A stretch of DNA of 64,000 nt from Lachnospiraceae bacterium. GTDB taxonomy: Bacteria > Bacillota > Clostridia > Lachnospirales > Lachnospiraceae. Position numbers and translations under genes: made by a program. Shown here one piece after another: positions 24,700 through 32,916 of this stretch. The stretch spans positions 1-64,000 of the forward strand of contig CAJTEY010000024.1 of the NCBI GenBank assembly GCA_910575775.1, in the 5' to 3' direction. How positions within the stretch are numbered: position 1 is the stretch's first letter; each line of letters opens with the position of its first letter. The notes beneath the pieces are model-generated. The model saw only the letters and a list, made by a program, of their open reading frames with translations. It made no database searches and was not told where the DNA came from.

Positions 24700-25728
24700 T
24701 CACAGCTCCCTCTCGACCGCGCTGCCCCTGCGCAGCAGATCCGGCTTGTAGAAAACCTTTTTCCGCTCCGTATTTTCCGATTCCCCAAGCAGCTCAATGA
24801 GCGCTCTGCCAATAAAGCTTCCCATCTCCACGCTGGGAACGCGCACCGTCGTCAACGGTGTCTCCATGATATCCGCAAAGGGAACATTGTCAAATCCCAC
24901 CAGGGAAATGTCCTTCGGGATGCGTATCCTGTAATTTCTCGCGGCCCGGTAAATTCCAAATGCCATCTCATCGTTTGAGGAAAAAATCGCGCTCACCCGC
25001 TGCCCCATCAGATAAGAAAAGGCTTCGTAACCGCTGTCCATAGAATAATCCCCATAATAAACGAGCTTCTCATCATAGGGAACCCCAAATTCCTCCAAAG
25101 CCTGCCGGTAGCCTTCAATTCTTTCCTGCGTCACATAATAAAACTGGTCTCCTGCCAGACAGCCGATTCTTCTGTGCCCCAGCTCCAGAAGATGTCTCGT
25201 GGCAAGAAATCCTCCCTGCCGGTAATCAAAACAGACATCTGCACCCGGGCAGTCAAACCCATAGTCATCCATCGTAATAACCGGTATCCCCAGCCCTTCC
25301 ACATTCTTCCGCAGATTTGAAAGTTCCTCCTGTTTATCCGTCTCCAGCGGTCTCGCCCAGACAAGCGCCGCCACATTCTCCGAAGCGATCTGGTTAATGA
25401 GCTTAAGCCCTGCATCCTGCGTCCGTTCCTCCAGAATGTGGCTGATCAGGGAATACCCTGTCCCGGACAGCTCCCTGTTGACCGCCATAAAGAGCGCCGC
25501 AATATGTGTGTTTCGCACATCATTCATCACGATACCGATCATCCGGCTTTTGCGGTTTACCAGACTGAGCGCCGCCCTGTTTGGATGATAGTTGAGACGC
25601 GCTGCCGCTTCTCTCACCTTCTGCCTGGTATCCTCCGAAATGCGGCTCGGCTTATCCGATAGCGCCATCGACACCGCCGAGACGGAAACACCGCATTCTT
25701 TCGCTACATCTTTAATTGTCGCCCTCAT
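24700..25728 (-). CDS. LacI-family transcriptional regulator
   Basis: The ATG at 25728 is chosen over the long upstream frame because the protein then begins MRATIKDVAKECGVSVSAVS, the canonical LacI helix-turn-helix, with GGAG upstream. The hinge motif RQKVREAAARLNYHPNRAALSL and a 280-residue sugar-binding domain (VALVWARPLETDK, GCLAGDQFYYVTQERIEGY, AIFSSNDEMAFG, VGFDNVPFADIMETPLTTV) follow. At 342 aa it is full length. It probably represses the adjacent sugar transporter/GH3 operon and releases it on binding the cognate sugar. Confidence 0.95.
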   Translation of the reverse strand: MRATIKDVAKECGVSVSAVSMALSDKPSRISEDTRQKVREAAARLNYHPNRAALSLVNRKSRMIGIVMNDVRNTHIAALFMAVNRELSGTGYSLISHILEERTQDAGLKLINQIASENVAALVWARPLETDKQEELSNLRKNVEGLGIPVITMDDYGFDCPGADVCFDYRQGGFLATRHLLELGHRRIGCLAGDQFYYVTQERIEGYRQALEEFGVPYDEKLVYYGDYSMDSGYEAFSYLMGQRVSAIFSSNDEMAFGIYRAARNYRIRIPKDISLVGFDNVPFADIMETPLTTVRVPSVEMGSFIGRALIELLGESENTERKKVFYKPDLLRRGSAVEREL

Positions 25729-25791
25729 TTTCCGCACTCCCTTTGCTGAAGCAGACTGCCGCACTCTGCACAGACATGGTGCGGTATCTTG

Positions 25792-25821
25792 ATTATACGG
25801 CAGGGAGTTATACTTTTGCAA
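25792..25821 (-). promoter_or_regulatory. lacI promoter
   Basis: On the minus strand TTGCAA (25816-25821) and TATAAT (25792-25797) are 18 nt apart. The leader to the lacI ATG is about 60 nt. Confidence 0.65.
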
Positions 25822-25976
25822 CATGCAAGCCCCCCTTTTCCAACCGCGCCCCCTCTTACGCACATTATATCTGTCATTTATTAATATTTCGTATGTATTA
25901 TCTGATTATTTGATTTCATTTTACATATTTTCTGTGATTTATCTTTCCTTTTTTTGAAAAATCTGCTAAAATAGGG

Positions 25977-26003
25977 TTAAGGAAACGGGATTCCTGCCGA
26001 TAT
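25977..26003 (+). promoter_or_regulatory. sigma-D (FliA-type) promoter
   Basis: TTAA (25977-25980), 15 nt, then GCCGATAT (25996-26003). The -10 element is a perfect match to the motility sigma-factor consensus GCCGATAT and the spacing is canonical. The start codon of the frameshifted gene lies 25 nt downstream. Confidence 0.75.
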
Positions 26004-26027
26004 CCTTAACAGAACAAGGAGTTCGCT

Positions 26028-26344
26028 GTGCTAAAAGGATATGGCCATATCGAAGTCATGCACAAATATGAATCCAAGGAGGGATCACCGCAATCTATGC
26101 AAATGAATGGACTTATAAAGTGGAAGCGGTTATGGCGGTCACCCCGGTGAAGAAGGCAGCTTCTGACAAAAATCGCCAGTCCAAGCAGAACCCATCCCAG
26201 GCTTTCGCCAAGAAATTCTTTGCCGAAGCGCTGGATGAGGCCTTTGAGAAGGAAAAGAGTCGAAATATCGAAATCAGAACGACCGGGTACACGAAAAACG
26301 CCCTTCCTTTTCAGAATTTTGTAAATTTACGGGAATATTCTTAG
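26028..26344 (+). pseudogene. sigma-D-dependent small gene with a -1 frameshift
   Basis: AAGGAG precedes a GTG at 26028. The first frame reads VLKGYGHIEVMHKYESKEG and would stop at 26150. Slipping back one base at the GGAGGGATC stretch (about 26079-26084) continues as GITAIYANEWTYKVEAVMAVTPVKK and runs to 26344, giving one coherent protein of about 105 aa. The second frame has no usable start of its own: an upstream stop at 26069 and only a late GTG. So either one G is missing from the run, or ribosomes shift at a Shine-Dalgarno-like AAGGAGGG. The C-terminal half is charged and helical (FAKKFFAEALDEAFEKEKSRNIEIRTTGY). The family is unknown; a motility-linked role is inferred from the promoter. 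Confidence 0.6.
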
Positions 26345-26366
26345 AATTGCAAAAAATACAGAAGAA

Positions 26367-26409
26367 ATCAGAAACCTCAGCGCGTCCGGTCTGAGGTTTC
26401 TGATTTTTA
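26367..26409 (+). terminator. bidirectional intrinsic terminator
   Basis: A perfect 13-bp stem, ATCAGAAACCTCA / TGAGGTTTCTGAT, is followed by TTTTTA. It separates the frameshifted gene from the convergent Rrf2 gene. Confidence 0.9.
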
Positions 26410-26470
26410 TATGCACAGCCGCTTGTTTTTCTTTGCAGGCTGTTAAACTCGCACTCTTTTTTCTTTTGCG

Positions 26471-26905
26471 TCAAATGATATAGTTCCCGCTTTGCTCCCC
26501 GTGCCACGCAACCAGATCCGCCAGTGTCACACGATCCACCACATCGCTGACCGCCTGGTTCAGCATCTGCCACAGCCGCAGGGTAACGCAGCCCTCCTGC
26601 CTTTCACAGGCGTTGACCTCATCTTCCAGACAGGCCACCGGGGCAAGCGACCCTTCCGTCAGTCTGAGAATCATGCCTGCCGTGTACTGCGCCGGATCTT
26701 TCATCAAATGATATCCGCCCTGCGGCCCTCTGACGCTCTTCACATAGCCCGCCTTATTCAGTATAGCGATAATCTGTTCCAGATATTTTTCCGAGATCTG
26801 CTGCCTGGCCGCAATATCCCGTATTCTGATCGGATCGCCGGTATCATAAACCGCCAGATCCAGCATCAGTCTGAGCGCATATCTGCCCTTTGTGGAAATT
26901 TTCAT
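26471..26905 (-). CDS. Rrf2-family regulator with putative Fe-S cysteines
   Basis: The ATG at 26905 follows GGGGGAGCAGGGG. The 144-aa product starts MKISTKGRYALRLMLDLA, the Rrf2 signature, with a winged helix (IRIRDIAARQQISEKYLEQIIAILNKAGYVKSVRGPQGGY). Three cysteines (CLEDEVNACERQEGC) sit where IscR-type proteins hold a [2Fe-2S] cluster, though the first spacing is seven residues rather than five. It may sense iron-sulfur, redox or nitric oxide state. No isc/suf genes are nearby, so it acts elsewhere or on itself. It is monocistronic. Confidence 0.9.
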   Translation of the reverse strand: MKISTKGRYALRLMLDLAVYDTGDPIRIRDIAARQQISEKYLEQIIAILNKAGYVKSVRGPQGGYHLMKDPAQYTAGMILRLTEGSLAPVACLEDEVNACERQEGCVTLRLWQMLNQAVSDVVDRVTLADLVAWHGEQSGNYII

Positions 26906-26985
26906 CCCCTGCTCCCCCTTCCTGTCCGCCAAAGCCGCTGTCTCAAATCTTCCATTTTCCTATCGTCTTAATATGCTTTATCAAA

Positions 26986-27014
26986 GTTATATAATAAAAG
27001 AAAAAGCCTGTCAA
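26986..27014 (-). promoter_or_regulatory. promoter of the Rrf2 regulator gene
   Basis: On the minus strand TTGACA (27009-27014) and TATAAC (26986-26991) are separated by 17 nt, near consensus. Confidence 0.8.
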
Positions 27015-27088
27015 CCTATGCTTTGAACATGTGAGAATCAGGGAAAGCATAAATTAGAAAAACAGGACTATTTTCCCATTTCACCTAT

Positions 27089-27115
27089 TAAGAAATTTCT
27101 GCCATCGGGCGATAT
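27089..27115 (+). promoter_or_regulatory. sigma-D-like promoter of the DUF6033 gene
   Basis: TAAG (27089-27092), 15 nt, then GGCGATAT (27108-27115), seven of eight matches to GCCGATAT. The 85-nt leader contains a GAGG/CCTC hairpin (27125-27145). Confidence 0.6.
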
Positions 27116-27200
27116 ATAATATAAGAGGTGAAGTCCGAAAACCTCCCGACGGGTAAACGGATTTACAGTGTAAACAGGTAAAGCTAAGGAGGGCAAAAAC

Positions 27201-27929
27201 ATGAATAATATGAACGGTGTCAACAGCTATAATGCCATGCAGAAGAACCTTTACAGCACGGCATCCCAGAGCAGAAGGACTGCCAAAGCTGACAGCAGGA
27301 CCACCGACGAAACCAAAAAGACAAACAGCAATTCCGTACAGCTGAGCGACAAGGCGAAGGCTCTTTTGCAGGAATTGAAGAAAACCTATAACAATGCAGA
27401 CATCTATGTTGCCGAATATGAGACCGATGAGGAGGCTGCTGAATATCTCTCCCGTGGTTCCAAGGATTTCAGTATACTGATTGATCCCGAAGAACTTGAG
27501 AAAATGGCCAACGATGACGAAGTGAAGGAGAAGAACCTCTCCCTTCTGGATGAATCCCTTGGCAAGCTCAGCGATATGAAGGAAGAGTTAAAGGAAACCG
27601 GCCGCGAAGATGAAATCGTAACACTCGGCGTAAACATCGGCAAGGATGGACAGGTATCCTACTTTGCGGAACTCGAAAAATCCGGTGAGCGCACGAAGGA
27701 ATTCGTGGACAAAATGCGCGAGGACAAAAAAGAAGCCGCAAAGGAAGCGGAAGCTGAAAAAGCCGGTAAAGCGCAGGACAAATACAATTATGAGCACAGC
27801 AAGCGGGCTACCATATCCGCTAACAGCGTAAAAGATCTGCTCGAAAAGATTAAAAACTTTAGCTGGGACAGTGTAAAAGAAGAGACAACCATTCCCATGC
27901 CCGGAAAGAATTTCGATTTCACCATCTAA
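27201..27929 (+). CDS. DUF6033-family protein
   Basis: The 242-aa product starts at an ATG with CTAAGGAGGGC upstream. Ser/Thr/Asn-rich N-terminus (MNNMNGVNSYNAMQKN), then a conserved core: VQLSDKAKALLQELKKTYNNADIYVAEYETDEEAAEYLSRG and FSILIDPEELEKMA. A charged helical region follows, with a C-terminal ISANSVKDLLEKIKNFSWDSVKEE motif. I recognise this as the DUF6033 type found in Lachnospiraceae. No signal peptide or membrane helix is present. The sigma-D-like promoter suggests expression with flagellar genes; the N-terminus resembles the disordered ends of flagellar axial and chaperone-substrate proteins, which is inference. Confidence 0.8.
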   Translation: MNNMNGVNSYNAMQKNLYSTASQSRRTAKADSRTTDETKKTNSNSVQLSDKAKALLQELKKTYNNADIYVAEYETDEEAAEYLSRGSKDFSILIDPEELEKMANDDEVKEKNLSLLDESLGKLSDMKEELKETGREDEIVTLGVNIGKDGQVSYFAELEKSGERTKEFVDKMREDKKEAAKEAEAEKAGKAQDKYNYEHSKRATISANSVKDLLEKIKNFSWDSVKEETTIPMPGKNFDFTI

Positions 27930-27931
27930 CC

Positions 27932-27951
27932 AGATCGAACAAGTTCGATCT
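27932..27951 (+). terminator. compact hairpin at the DUF6033 stop
   Basis: A perfect 9-bp stem, AGATCGAAC / GTTCGATCT, with a two-base loop begins 3 nt after the stop codon. No T-run follows; it may protect the mRNA 3' end. Confidence 0.45.
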
Positions 27952-27976
27952 ATTGAAACATTCTACACACAAAAGA

Positions 27977-28013
27977 ACCGCTCTCTGGCGATAACGCGGA
28001 GGGCGGTCTTTTT
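27977..28013 (+). terminator. intrinsic terminator of the DUF6033 gene
   Basis: ACCGCTCTC (27977-27985) pairs with GAGGGCGGT (27999-28007), one G-T pair, and CTTTTTATT follows. Confidence 0.85.
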
Positions 28014-28019
28014 ATTGTC

Positions 28020-29570
28020 CTAAAATCTCTTGATCTTCTTTGTGGTATTCTTTTCAAACTCCGTATCGCGCAGTTTCACGCTTACCACGCGCTTATACAG
28101 GGGTGCCTTGTCATTGTACGCATCGACAATTTTCCGGATCTCGCCCTCCACATTCTTGATCTTTTTCCTGGAAGCATACTCCAGATCGGGGAAAATCTCC
28201 GCCTCAATCACACCGTCCTTCTCCCTCACAAGAATCTCCTGCACGAGACGCGCGGCGCCGATCCTGTTTTCCAGCTCCTCCGGGGAAACATTCTCTCCGT
28301 TTGGCGTGATAATCAGATTCTTCTTTCTTCCCGTGAGGAAAAGGAATCCGTCCTCGTCCACATATCCCAGATCTCCCGTCCGAAGCCAGCCGTCCACCAG
28401 TGTTTCCGCTGTCTCCTCTGGCATTTTGTAATATCCCTGCATGACGCTTGAACCTCTCACCCAGAGCTCCTCGTCCACCACTTTTACCTCACAGTTCGGC
28501 ATACATTTGCCAATAGAGCCATCCTTTTTATCGTTGGGACAGTTGGAGCTGATCACCGGCGCACATTCCGTCATGCCGTACCCCTGCAGAATGGTAATTC
28601 CGTACTTTTCAAACCGTTTCAGGTAATCGGGATTTAAGTATGCGCCGCCGCTGCATATGGTATGAAGCTGTTTTCCAAAGACCTTGGCTTTTATGATGGG
28701 CGCCGGGAGCCAGTCGGTCTCCTCCAGCTTCTTTGCAAAAGTCTCAATCATAAGCGGCACCATAAGGATGATGTTCGGCTCAAAGAGTTTGATATTTTTT
28801 AACACCCGCAGCAGGGAATCGTTGATGCAGATCACCGTTCCCAGAGACATGCCCTTTAAAATATCCATGCTCAGGCAGTAGGCATGATGAATCGGCAGCA
28901 CCGAAAGCAGCACCATCCCCGGTTCAAAACCCATATCCTGCGCCGTGGCATTCTCCGCCAGGTTCCTGTGGGTCAGCATCACACCCTTGCTCTTTCCCGT
29001 GGTGCCCGAGGTAAACATGATGGTGGCCAGATCTTCCGGCTGCGGGCTGTGGGCATAGCCCGGCTCCTGCCCGCGAATCAGCTCTTCGAAAAGAATGGTT
29101 CCTTCCGGCACATCCGCCGCAGATGCCCCCGGCTCAGTGGCAATCCGGCATTTCAAATTCGGGCATTTCTCCATCGAAAGCTCCGCCACCGCCGCGCGCG
29201 CCTTATCATACACCAGCACTGTCGCATCCGCCCGGTCGATCAGCTCGCACAGATCTTCCGCCGGAAGGTTTGCATCCAGCGGCACCGCCACGCTGCCGCC
29301 ATTCACCGTGCCGTAGTAAGAGACAAGCCACGGATAAGAGTTGTCTCCCACAATCGCTATGTGGGAGCCCTGTTCGCCGAGGCTTTCAAGCGCCGCCGAA
29401 AAGCGCTCGCTGTCCTCTCGAATCTGCCGGTAGGTCTTCGCCTCTACGACCGTCTCTTTTTTGCCGTTTCCTTTATCTCTCTTCGCCTTGTAGCGCACCG
29501 CATCCTGAGAGCCGTACGCCTCAGACGCCTTGACTAAAATTTCTCTAATCGTACTACTAAATTCGTTCAT
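28020..29570 (-). CDS. stand-alone AMP-forming adenylation enzyme (acyl-CoA synthetase/NRPS A-domain family)
   Basis: The ATG at 29570 follows GGAAGGAAGT; the frame extends upstream without a start signal. The 516-aa product carries the ANL motifs: TIMFTSGTTGKSKGV (A3), a GYGMTE (A5), RTGDLGYVDEDG (A7), TGRKKNLI (A8) and a C-terminal catalytic Lys region KNTTKKIKRF (A10). It would activate a carboxylic acid as its adenylate and load it on the carrier protein encoded just upstream (gap 141 nt). It ends the operon with a condensation-like protein, an alpha/beta hydrolase and an SCP2 protein. Whether the substrate is a fatty acid or an amino acid cannot be read from the sequence. Confidence 0.9.
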   Translation of the reverse strand: MNEFSSTIREILVKASEAYGSQDAVRYKAKRDKGNGKKETVVEAKTYRQIREDSERFSAALESLGEQGSHIAIVGDNSYPWLVSYYGTVNGGSVAVPLDANLPAEDLCELIDRADATVLVYDKARAAVAELSMEKCPNLKCRIATEPGASAADVPEGTILFEELIRGQEPGYAHSPQPEDLATIMFTSGTTGKSKGVMLTHRNLAENATAQDMGFEPGMVLLSVLPIHHAYCLSMDILKGMSLGTVICINDSLLRVLKNIKLFEPNIILMVPLMIETFAKKLEETDWLPAPIIKAKVFGKQLHTICSGGAYLNPDYLKRFEKYGITILQGYGMTECAPVISSNCPNDKKDGSIGKCMPNCEVKVVDEELWVRGSSVMQGYYKMPEETAETLVDGWLRTGDLGYVDEDGFLFLTGRKKNLIITPNGENVSPEELENRIGAARLVQEILVREKDGVIEAEIFPDLEYASRKKIKNVEGEIRKIVDAYNDKAPLYKRVVSVKLRDTEFEKNTTKKIKRF

Positions 29571-29711
29571 ACTTCCTTCCATTCCGAAGCGTCCTGTGCC
29601 GGGAGCCGCAGTCATCCTCTCATATACTATCCTGGGTCCGGAAACATTTGTAACGCTTCTGCACAACTTCCCGATGAAAAAAACAAAGCCATCAGATCTG
29701 TTTTCCATCTG

Positions 29712-29933
29712 TTACAAGCTCTCGAGGTAATCCACCGCCTCCTGCACGGTGCGGATGCCTGCTGCCTTCTCCTCCTCGATCTCCACCTCAAACGTATCCT
29801 CCACCTCGCCGAGCATACTCATAAAATCAAAGGATGAAAAACCCAGATCCTCCATAAACCGGGACTCCGGCCTGATATCTTCCCTCTTCACTTCCACATA
29901 GTTCATAATGATTTTTGCCAACTGATCAAACAT
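29712..29933 (-). CDS. stand-alone acyl/peptidyl carrier protein
   Basis: The 73-aa product is a four-helix carrier protein with phosphopantetheine attachment at Ser34 in DLGFSSFDFM, aligned to the usual G-x-D-S-L. The Asp before the serine is replaced by Ser33, an uncommon variant. Acidic C-terminal helices (EVEDTFEVEIEEEKA) fit partner docking. The gene starts 18 nt after the condensation-protein gene and is followed by the adenylation gene. It is not the fatty-acid synthase AcpP context, as no fab genes are near. It probably carries the acyl or aminoacyl thioester for the condensation-like enzyme. Confidence 0.9.
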   Translation of the reverse strand: MFDQLAKIIMNYVEVKREDIRPESRFMEDLGFSSFDFMSMLGEVEDTFEVEIEEEKAAGIRTVQEAVDYLESL

Positions 29934-29951
29934 ATCTTGTCAACCGCCTTC

Positions 29952-31349
29952 CTAAATTAATTTGATGATATCGCCAATCTTCATATTCGGGTTTTCCGTC
30001 CCTTTGAACATAATCTTACACAAATAATAGTAGAAACGCTCCAACGTCTCACGGCTTACCGCCGCCACCTGATGCTCGAAATTGAAATCCAGTCCGTTGT
30101 CATCGGAACGGTGCATCACCGTCAGATACATCGCCTGTGTAGTCGCTCCGTTTGGATACCATTTCGTCTTATATCGGATATCCCCAAGCTGATCTAAACC
30201 TTTTTCCTTCAAGGTCAGGGGCTGATAGGTCAGGGACATGGGTTCGTAAGTTGCGCCCTGCGGTGTATGGTAGAGTCTGCTTCTGTAACCGAAGTACTCC
30301 ACAGGATTGTAATTCGTGTGGCGGAACACTTCGTTCTGCCCGTTGCGGATGGCAAGGATGCCTTCCATAAAAGTCTGGTCTTTGGAGAGAATGGTCCGAA
30401 ACGGGAAGGAATGGATTCGGGTTCCGCCCGACTTCTTCTCCATAAGGGTTGCCCTTCTGGCATACGCCACGTTGATGGACACATCATCGTTGTCATTCAT
30501 CTTCTGCAGATATGTGCGGATTCCCATGATCAACAGACACTGCAGGGAAATATGCTGCTCTTCGCAAAAACGCATCAGTCTCCGGGTCGGCTCCTCCTCC
30601 AGATGAAAAATGTCGAGTGCGGAGTCCACTTTTGCGGTTGCAAAAAAGGCCGCCCTTGTTCCGGGAAACTGTTTTCTCGCCGCCTCCAGCTGCCCCGGCC
30701 CCTCGATGCCGTTAAAGATCGGCTCCGACTCTCCGATCAGCTTCTCAAAATATTCCCTGTCTCTGGCCTGCGCTCTGCTTCCCGCCTCGTAAGCCAGATC
30801 TTTCTCCAGCTGCTCTGTAAAGGAGCGCATGTCTGACGGATAGGCAACTCCCTCAAATTTGGCATTACAGTAAAGCTCGATCACGTCCCGCAGGAAACAA
30901 ATCAGGGACTGTGCGTCCAGCAGCATATGGTCACCCAGCACATAGAGACCCTGACAGCCGTCCGGCGTCTTAATCATCACCACCCGGTTCATGGGACTGT
31001 CCTCTCTCTGGAACGGCACCCGGGTCCATCCTGTCATAATCTCGGCCGCTTCCTCCATCGTTTTGCCCGTGAAATCCACATACTCGATATCCCGCTCTTC
31101 CTTCTCCGCCACATACTGGTACCACTGCTCTTCCTTCTTATCGTAAGCAAAGCGTACCCGCATGGACTCACAGCGCTCATACGCCTTGTAAACCGCCCGT
31201 TTCAGTTCCTCGATATCCAGTTCGTATTCAATTGTCAAGCTGGTTCCAATGTTTACAACCTCTTTCTTCGGGCAAAAATCCATATAGAAAATATGGAACT
31301 TCTGCGCCACTGTCAGAGGATACGTCTTCTGACCCTTTCTTGTTTTCAT
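29952..31349 (-). CDS. condensation-domain-like acyltransferase (free-standing)
   Basis: The ATG at 31349 has GAAGGAGGGAGCT upstream; two earlier ATGs lack this. The 465-aa length equals one NRPS condensation domain. The N-terminus (YPLTVAQKFHIFYM) resembles the C1 motif region. The active-site segment is GDHMLLDAQS: His141 and Asp145 of HHxxxDG are kept, but the first His and the Gly are replaced. Related proteins include PapA-type acyltransferases and WES/DGAT enzymes, which also keep a single key His. It likely joins the carrier-bound acyl group to an amine or alcohol acceptor. No adenylation or carrier domain is fused to it. Confidence 0.8.
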   Translation of the reverse strand: MKTRKGQKTYPLTVAQKFHIFYMDFCPKKEVVNIGTSLTIEYELDIEELKRAVYKAYERCESMRVRFAYDKKEEQWYQYVAEKEERDIEYVDFTGKTMEEAAEIMTGWTRVPFQREDSPMNRVVMIKTPDGCQGLYVLGDHMLLDAQSLICFLRDVIELYCNAKFEGVAYPSDMRSFTEQLEKDLAYEAGSRAQARDREYFEKLIGESEPIFNGIEGPGQLEAARKQFPGTRAAFFATAKVDSALDIFHLEEEPTRRLMRFCEEQHISLQCLLIMGIRTYLQKMNDNDDVSINVAYARRATLMEKKSGGTRIHSFPFRTILSKDQTFMEGILAIRNGQNEVFRHTNYNPVEYFGYRSRLYHTPQGATYEPMSLTYQPLTLKEKGLDQLGDIRYKTKWYPNGATTQAMYLTVMHRSDDNGLDFNFEHQVAAVSRETLERFYYYLCKIMFKGTENPNMKIGDIIKLI

Positions 31350-31405
31350 AGCTCCCTCCTTCATTCTGCTTCCATGATTCCACATCGCGGGATCTCAGAA
31401 TCCAC

Positions 31406-31537
31406 GGACGAGCAGGCTCGTCCTGGAGAATGCCCGTTTTCCGGGCATTCTCCTAAGTGAAACGGAGTTGCGAAGCAACTCCTAGAAGTTCTCCGCGAAA
31501 CAGCCTCTGCTGTGAGCGGCCAGAACTTCTTTTCACT
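31406..31537. repeat. multi-hairpin element E5 with closing stem
   Basis: In order: an 8-bp GGACGAGC/GCTCGTCC hairpin (31406-31423), a 12-bp GGAGAATGCCCG/CGGGCATTCTCC hairpin (31425-31453), then an outer stem AGTGAAA (31456-31462) / TTTCACT (31531-31537). The outer stem encloses GGAGTTGC-gaa-GCAACTCC (31464-31482) and a compound hairpin AGAAGTTCT/AGAACTTCT (31484-31530) with inner CCGC/GCGG and ACAG/CTGT. The right arm contains the TGA stop of the hydrolase gene. It splits the SCP2/hydrolase genes from the condensation gene. Confidence 0.75.
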
Positions 31538-32495
31538 CTAGTACTTCGCCGATAAACTCCGTCAACGCCTCCTCATAGCTTTCCATGTCTTTGTAGTAGC
31601 TCTCCGCGTGGGCGGCTCCCTCTATAATGAGCTTGCGCTTCTTTGAACCACAATGCTCATAGATCTCATCACACATGCTGCACGGCACAAAGGTATCATT
31701 TCCGCCGTGGATAAACAGGATCGGCACCTCAGCCTTCTCCACCTCCCGCTTTGCATTACATTCGTCCATACCGTAGCCCGCAAGCTTCCTGTTCACAAGA
31801 TCCGCACCCGGAATCAGCGGAAAAGCCGGCAGATGGTACATGGAGTGCAGCACATGGGTAAACACTTCTTTCGGGGAGGTAAAGCCGCAGTCGGAAACAA
31901 TACCCTTCACCTGCTCCGGCAGCGAAAGACCGCTCAGCATCAGAAGCGTTGCCGCTCCCATAGATGTACCGTGGAGAAGAATTTCCGTCTCCTCACCGAG
32001 CTCTTCAACCGCCCATCTGACCCACCCAAGGGCATCCTGTCTGTCGAGACATCCAAAACCGATATATTCTCCTTCGCTTGCGCCGTGGGCCCTTGCATCG
32101 GGCAGCAGCATGGCAAATCCCCTCTTCTGATAGTAATCCGACAAGCCGATATAGTCAGACATCCCCTGGCTGGTGTAACCGTGGAAGCAGATCACAAGCT
32201 TCTGTCTCCCCTGCTGATCCTGCGCCGGAAAATAAGTGGCATGGAGCTTCAGTCCGTCAAAACTCGTCTGCCACACATCGTTATGAGGGCGTTCCATCAT
32301 GGCCTCTTTTCGCCCCTCAATGAGCGGCATGTACTGGTTCCAGTCCGTGCCTGCCATCTTCATGGTGCGCTCGGTTTTCGCCCTGCCGCGCTTCATGGTA
32401 CGCCCATAAAAATAGGCGATCTCCCCGCCGCAGACTGCCGCCAAAAGCCCTGCTCCCAGCATTGCTTTTTTTAATATTCCCTTCTTTTTCTTCAT
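31533..32495 (-). CDS. membrane-anchored alpha/beta hydrolase
   Basis: The 320-aa product starts with a basic N-terminus and a membrane helix (AMLGAGLLAAVCGGEIAYFYG), so the catalytic part probably faces outside or is membrane-bound. The fold shows the oxyanion region VICFHGYTSQG, nucleophile GTSMG (Ser in HGTSMGAATLL), acid in FIHGGNDTFVP and His in GAAHAESYY, the DUF1749/BD-FAE-like layout. Its ATG overlaps the SCP2 stop (ATGA). In this operon it may release or transfer the product by hydrolysing a thioester or ester, which is inference. Confidence 0.88.
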   Translation of the reverse strand: MKKKKGILKKAMLGAGLLAAVCGGEIAYFYGRTMKRGRAKTERTMKMAGTDWNQYMPLIEGRKEAMMERPHNDVWQTSFDGLKLHATYFPAQDQQGRQKLVICFHGYTSQGMSDYIGLSDYYQKRGFAMLLPDARAHGASEGEYIGFGCLDRQDALGWVRWAVEELGEETEILLHGTSMGAATLLMLSGLSLPEQVKGIVSDCGFTSPKEVFTHVLHSMYHLPAFPLIPGADLVNRKLAGYGMDECNAKREVEKAEVPILFIHGGNDTFVPCSMCDEIYEHCGSKKRKLIIEGAAHAESYYKDMESYEEALTEFIGEVLE

Positions 32496-32863
32496 TTCTT
32501 CTTCGCCTTCTTTTCCGCCTTTTTCATCTCACGCTGTTTGGCTTCAATGATCTCCTTTAAGCGCAGCGCCTTGTCAATATTGCCTTCCACCTTAAGTTTC
32601 TGGGTCGTGAACGCCCACACCGGATCCATCTCGCCTTCCGCGATCTTTATGAGCACATCGGGCGCGCAGATAAACCTGGCATCCCTGTCGTAATATTCGT
32701 AAGGCTCCACATAGAGCACCCCGTCCTTCACTTCCACATAGAAAGCGCCTCCCGCCTCCTCATCCTCAATGTCAAACTCAAAAGCCAGATGCTCGTGGAT
32801 GTCGCTCACATCCGCACCCATGAATCTTCCCTTAATGTCGTAAAAAAAATCTGCGTAAGTCAT
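32492..32863 (-). CDS. SCP2 sterol-carrier-domain protein
   Basis: The 123-aa product is a single SCP2-like domain, a hydrophobic-ligand tunnel fold: FEFDIEDEEAGGAFYVEVKDGVLYVEPYEYYDRDARFICAPDVLIKIAEGEMDPVWAFTTQKLKVEGNIDKAL is its core. It has a lysine-rich tail (MKKAEKKAKKK). Such domains bind lipids or acyl-CoA. As the first gene of the operon, translationally coupled to the hydrolase, it suggests the pathway handles a lipophilic acyl substrate. Confidence 0.88.
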   Translation of the reverse strand: MTYADFFYDIKGRFMGADVSDIHEHLAFEFDIEDEEAGGAFYVEVKDGVLYVEPYEYYDRDARFICAPDVLIKIAEGEMDPVWAFTTQKLKVEGNIDKALRLKEIIEAKQREMKKAEKKAKKK

Positions 32864-32916
32864 TTCCCTTTCCTCCTGACGGAGCCGTCCGCTCCAAACT
32901 CACTCATTTCCCATTT

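Noticed and set aside
28020..31385. Classical nonribosomal peptide synthetase cluster
   Set aside because: There is one adenylation enzyme, one carrier and one condensation-like protein, each free-standing, and no modular megasynthase or thioesterase domain. It is kept as a split, NRPS-like set instead.
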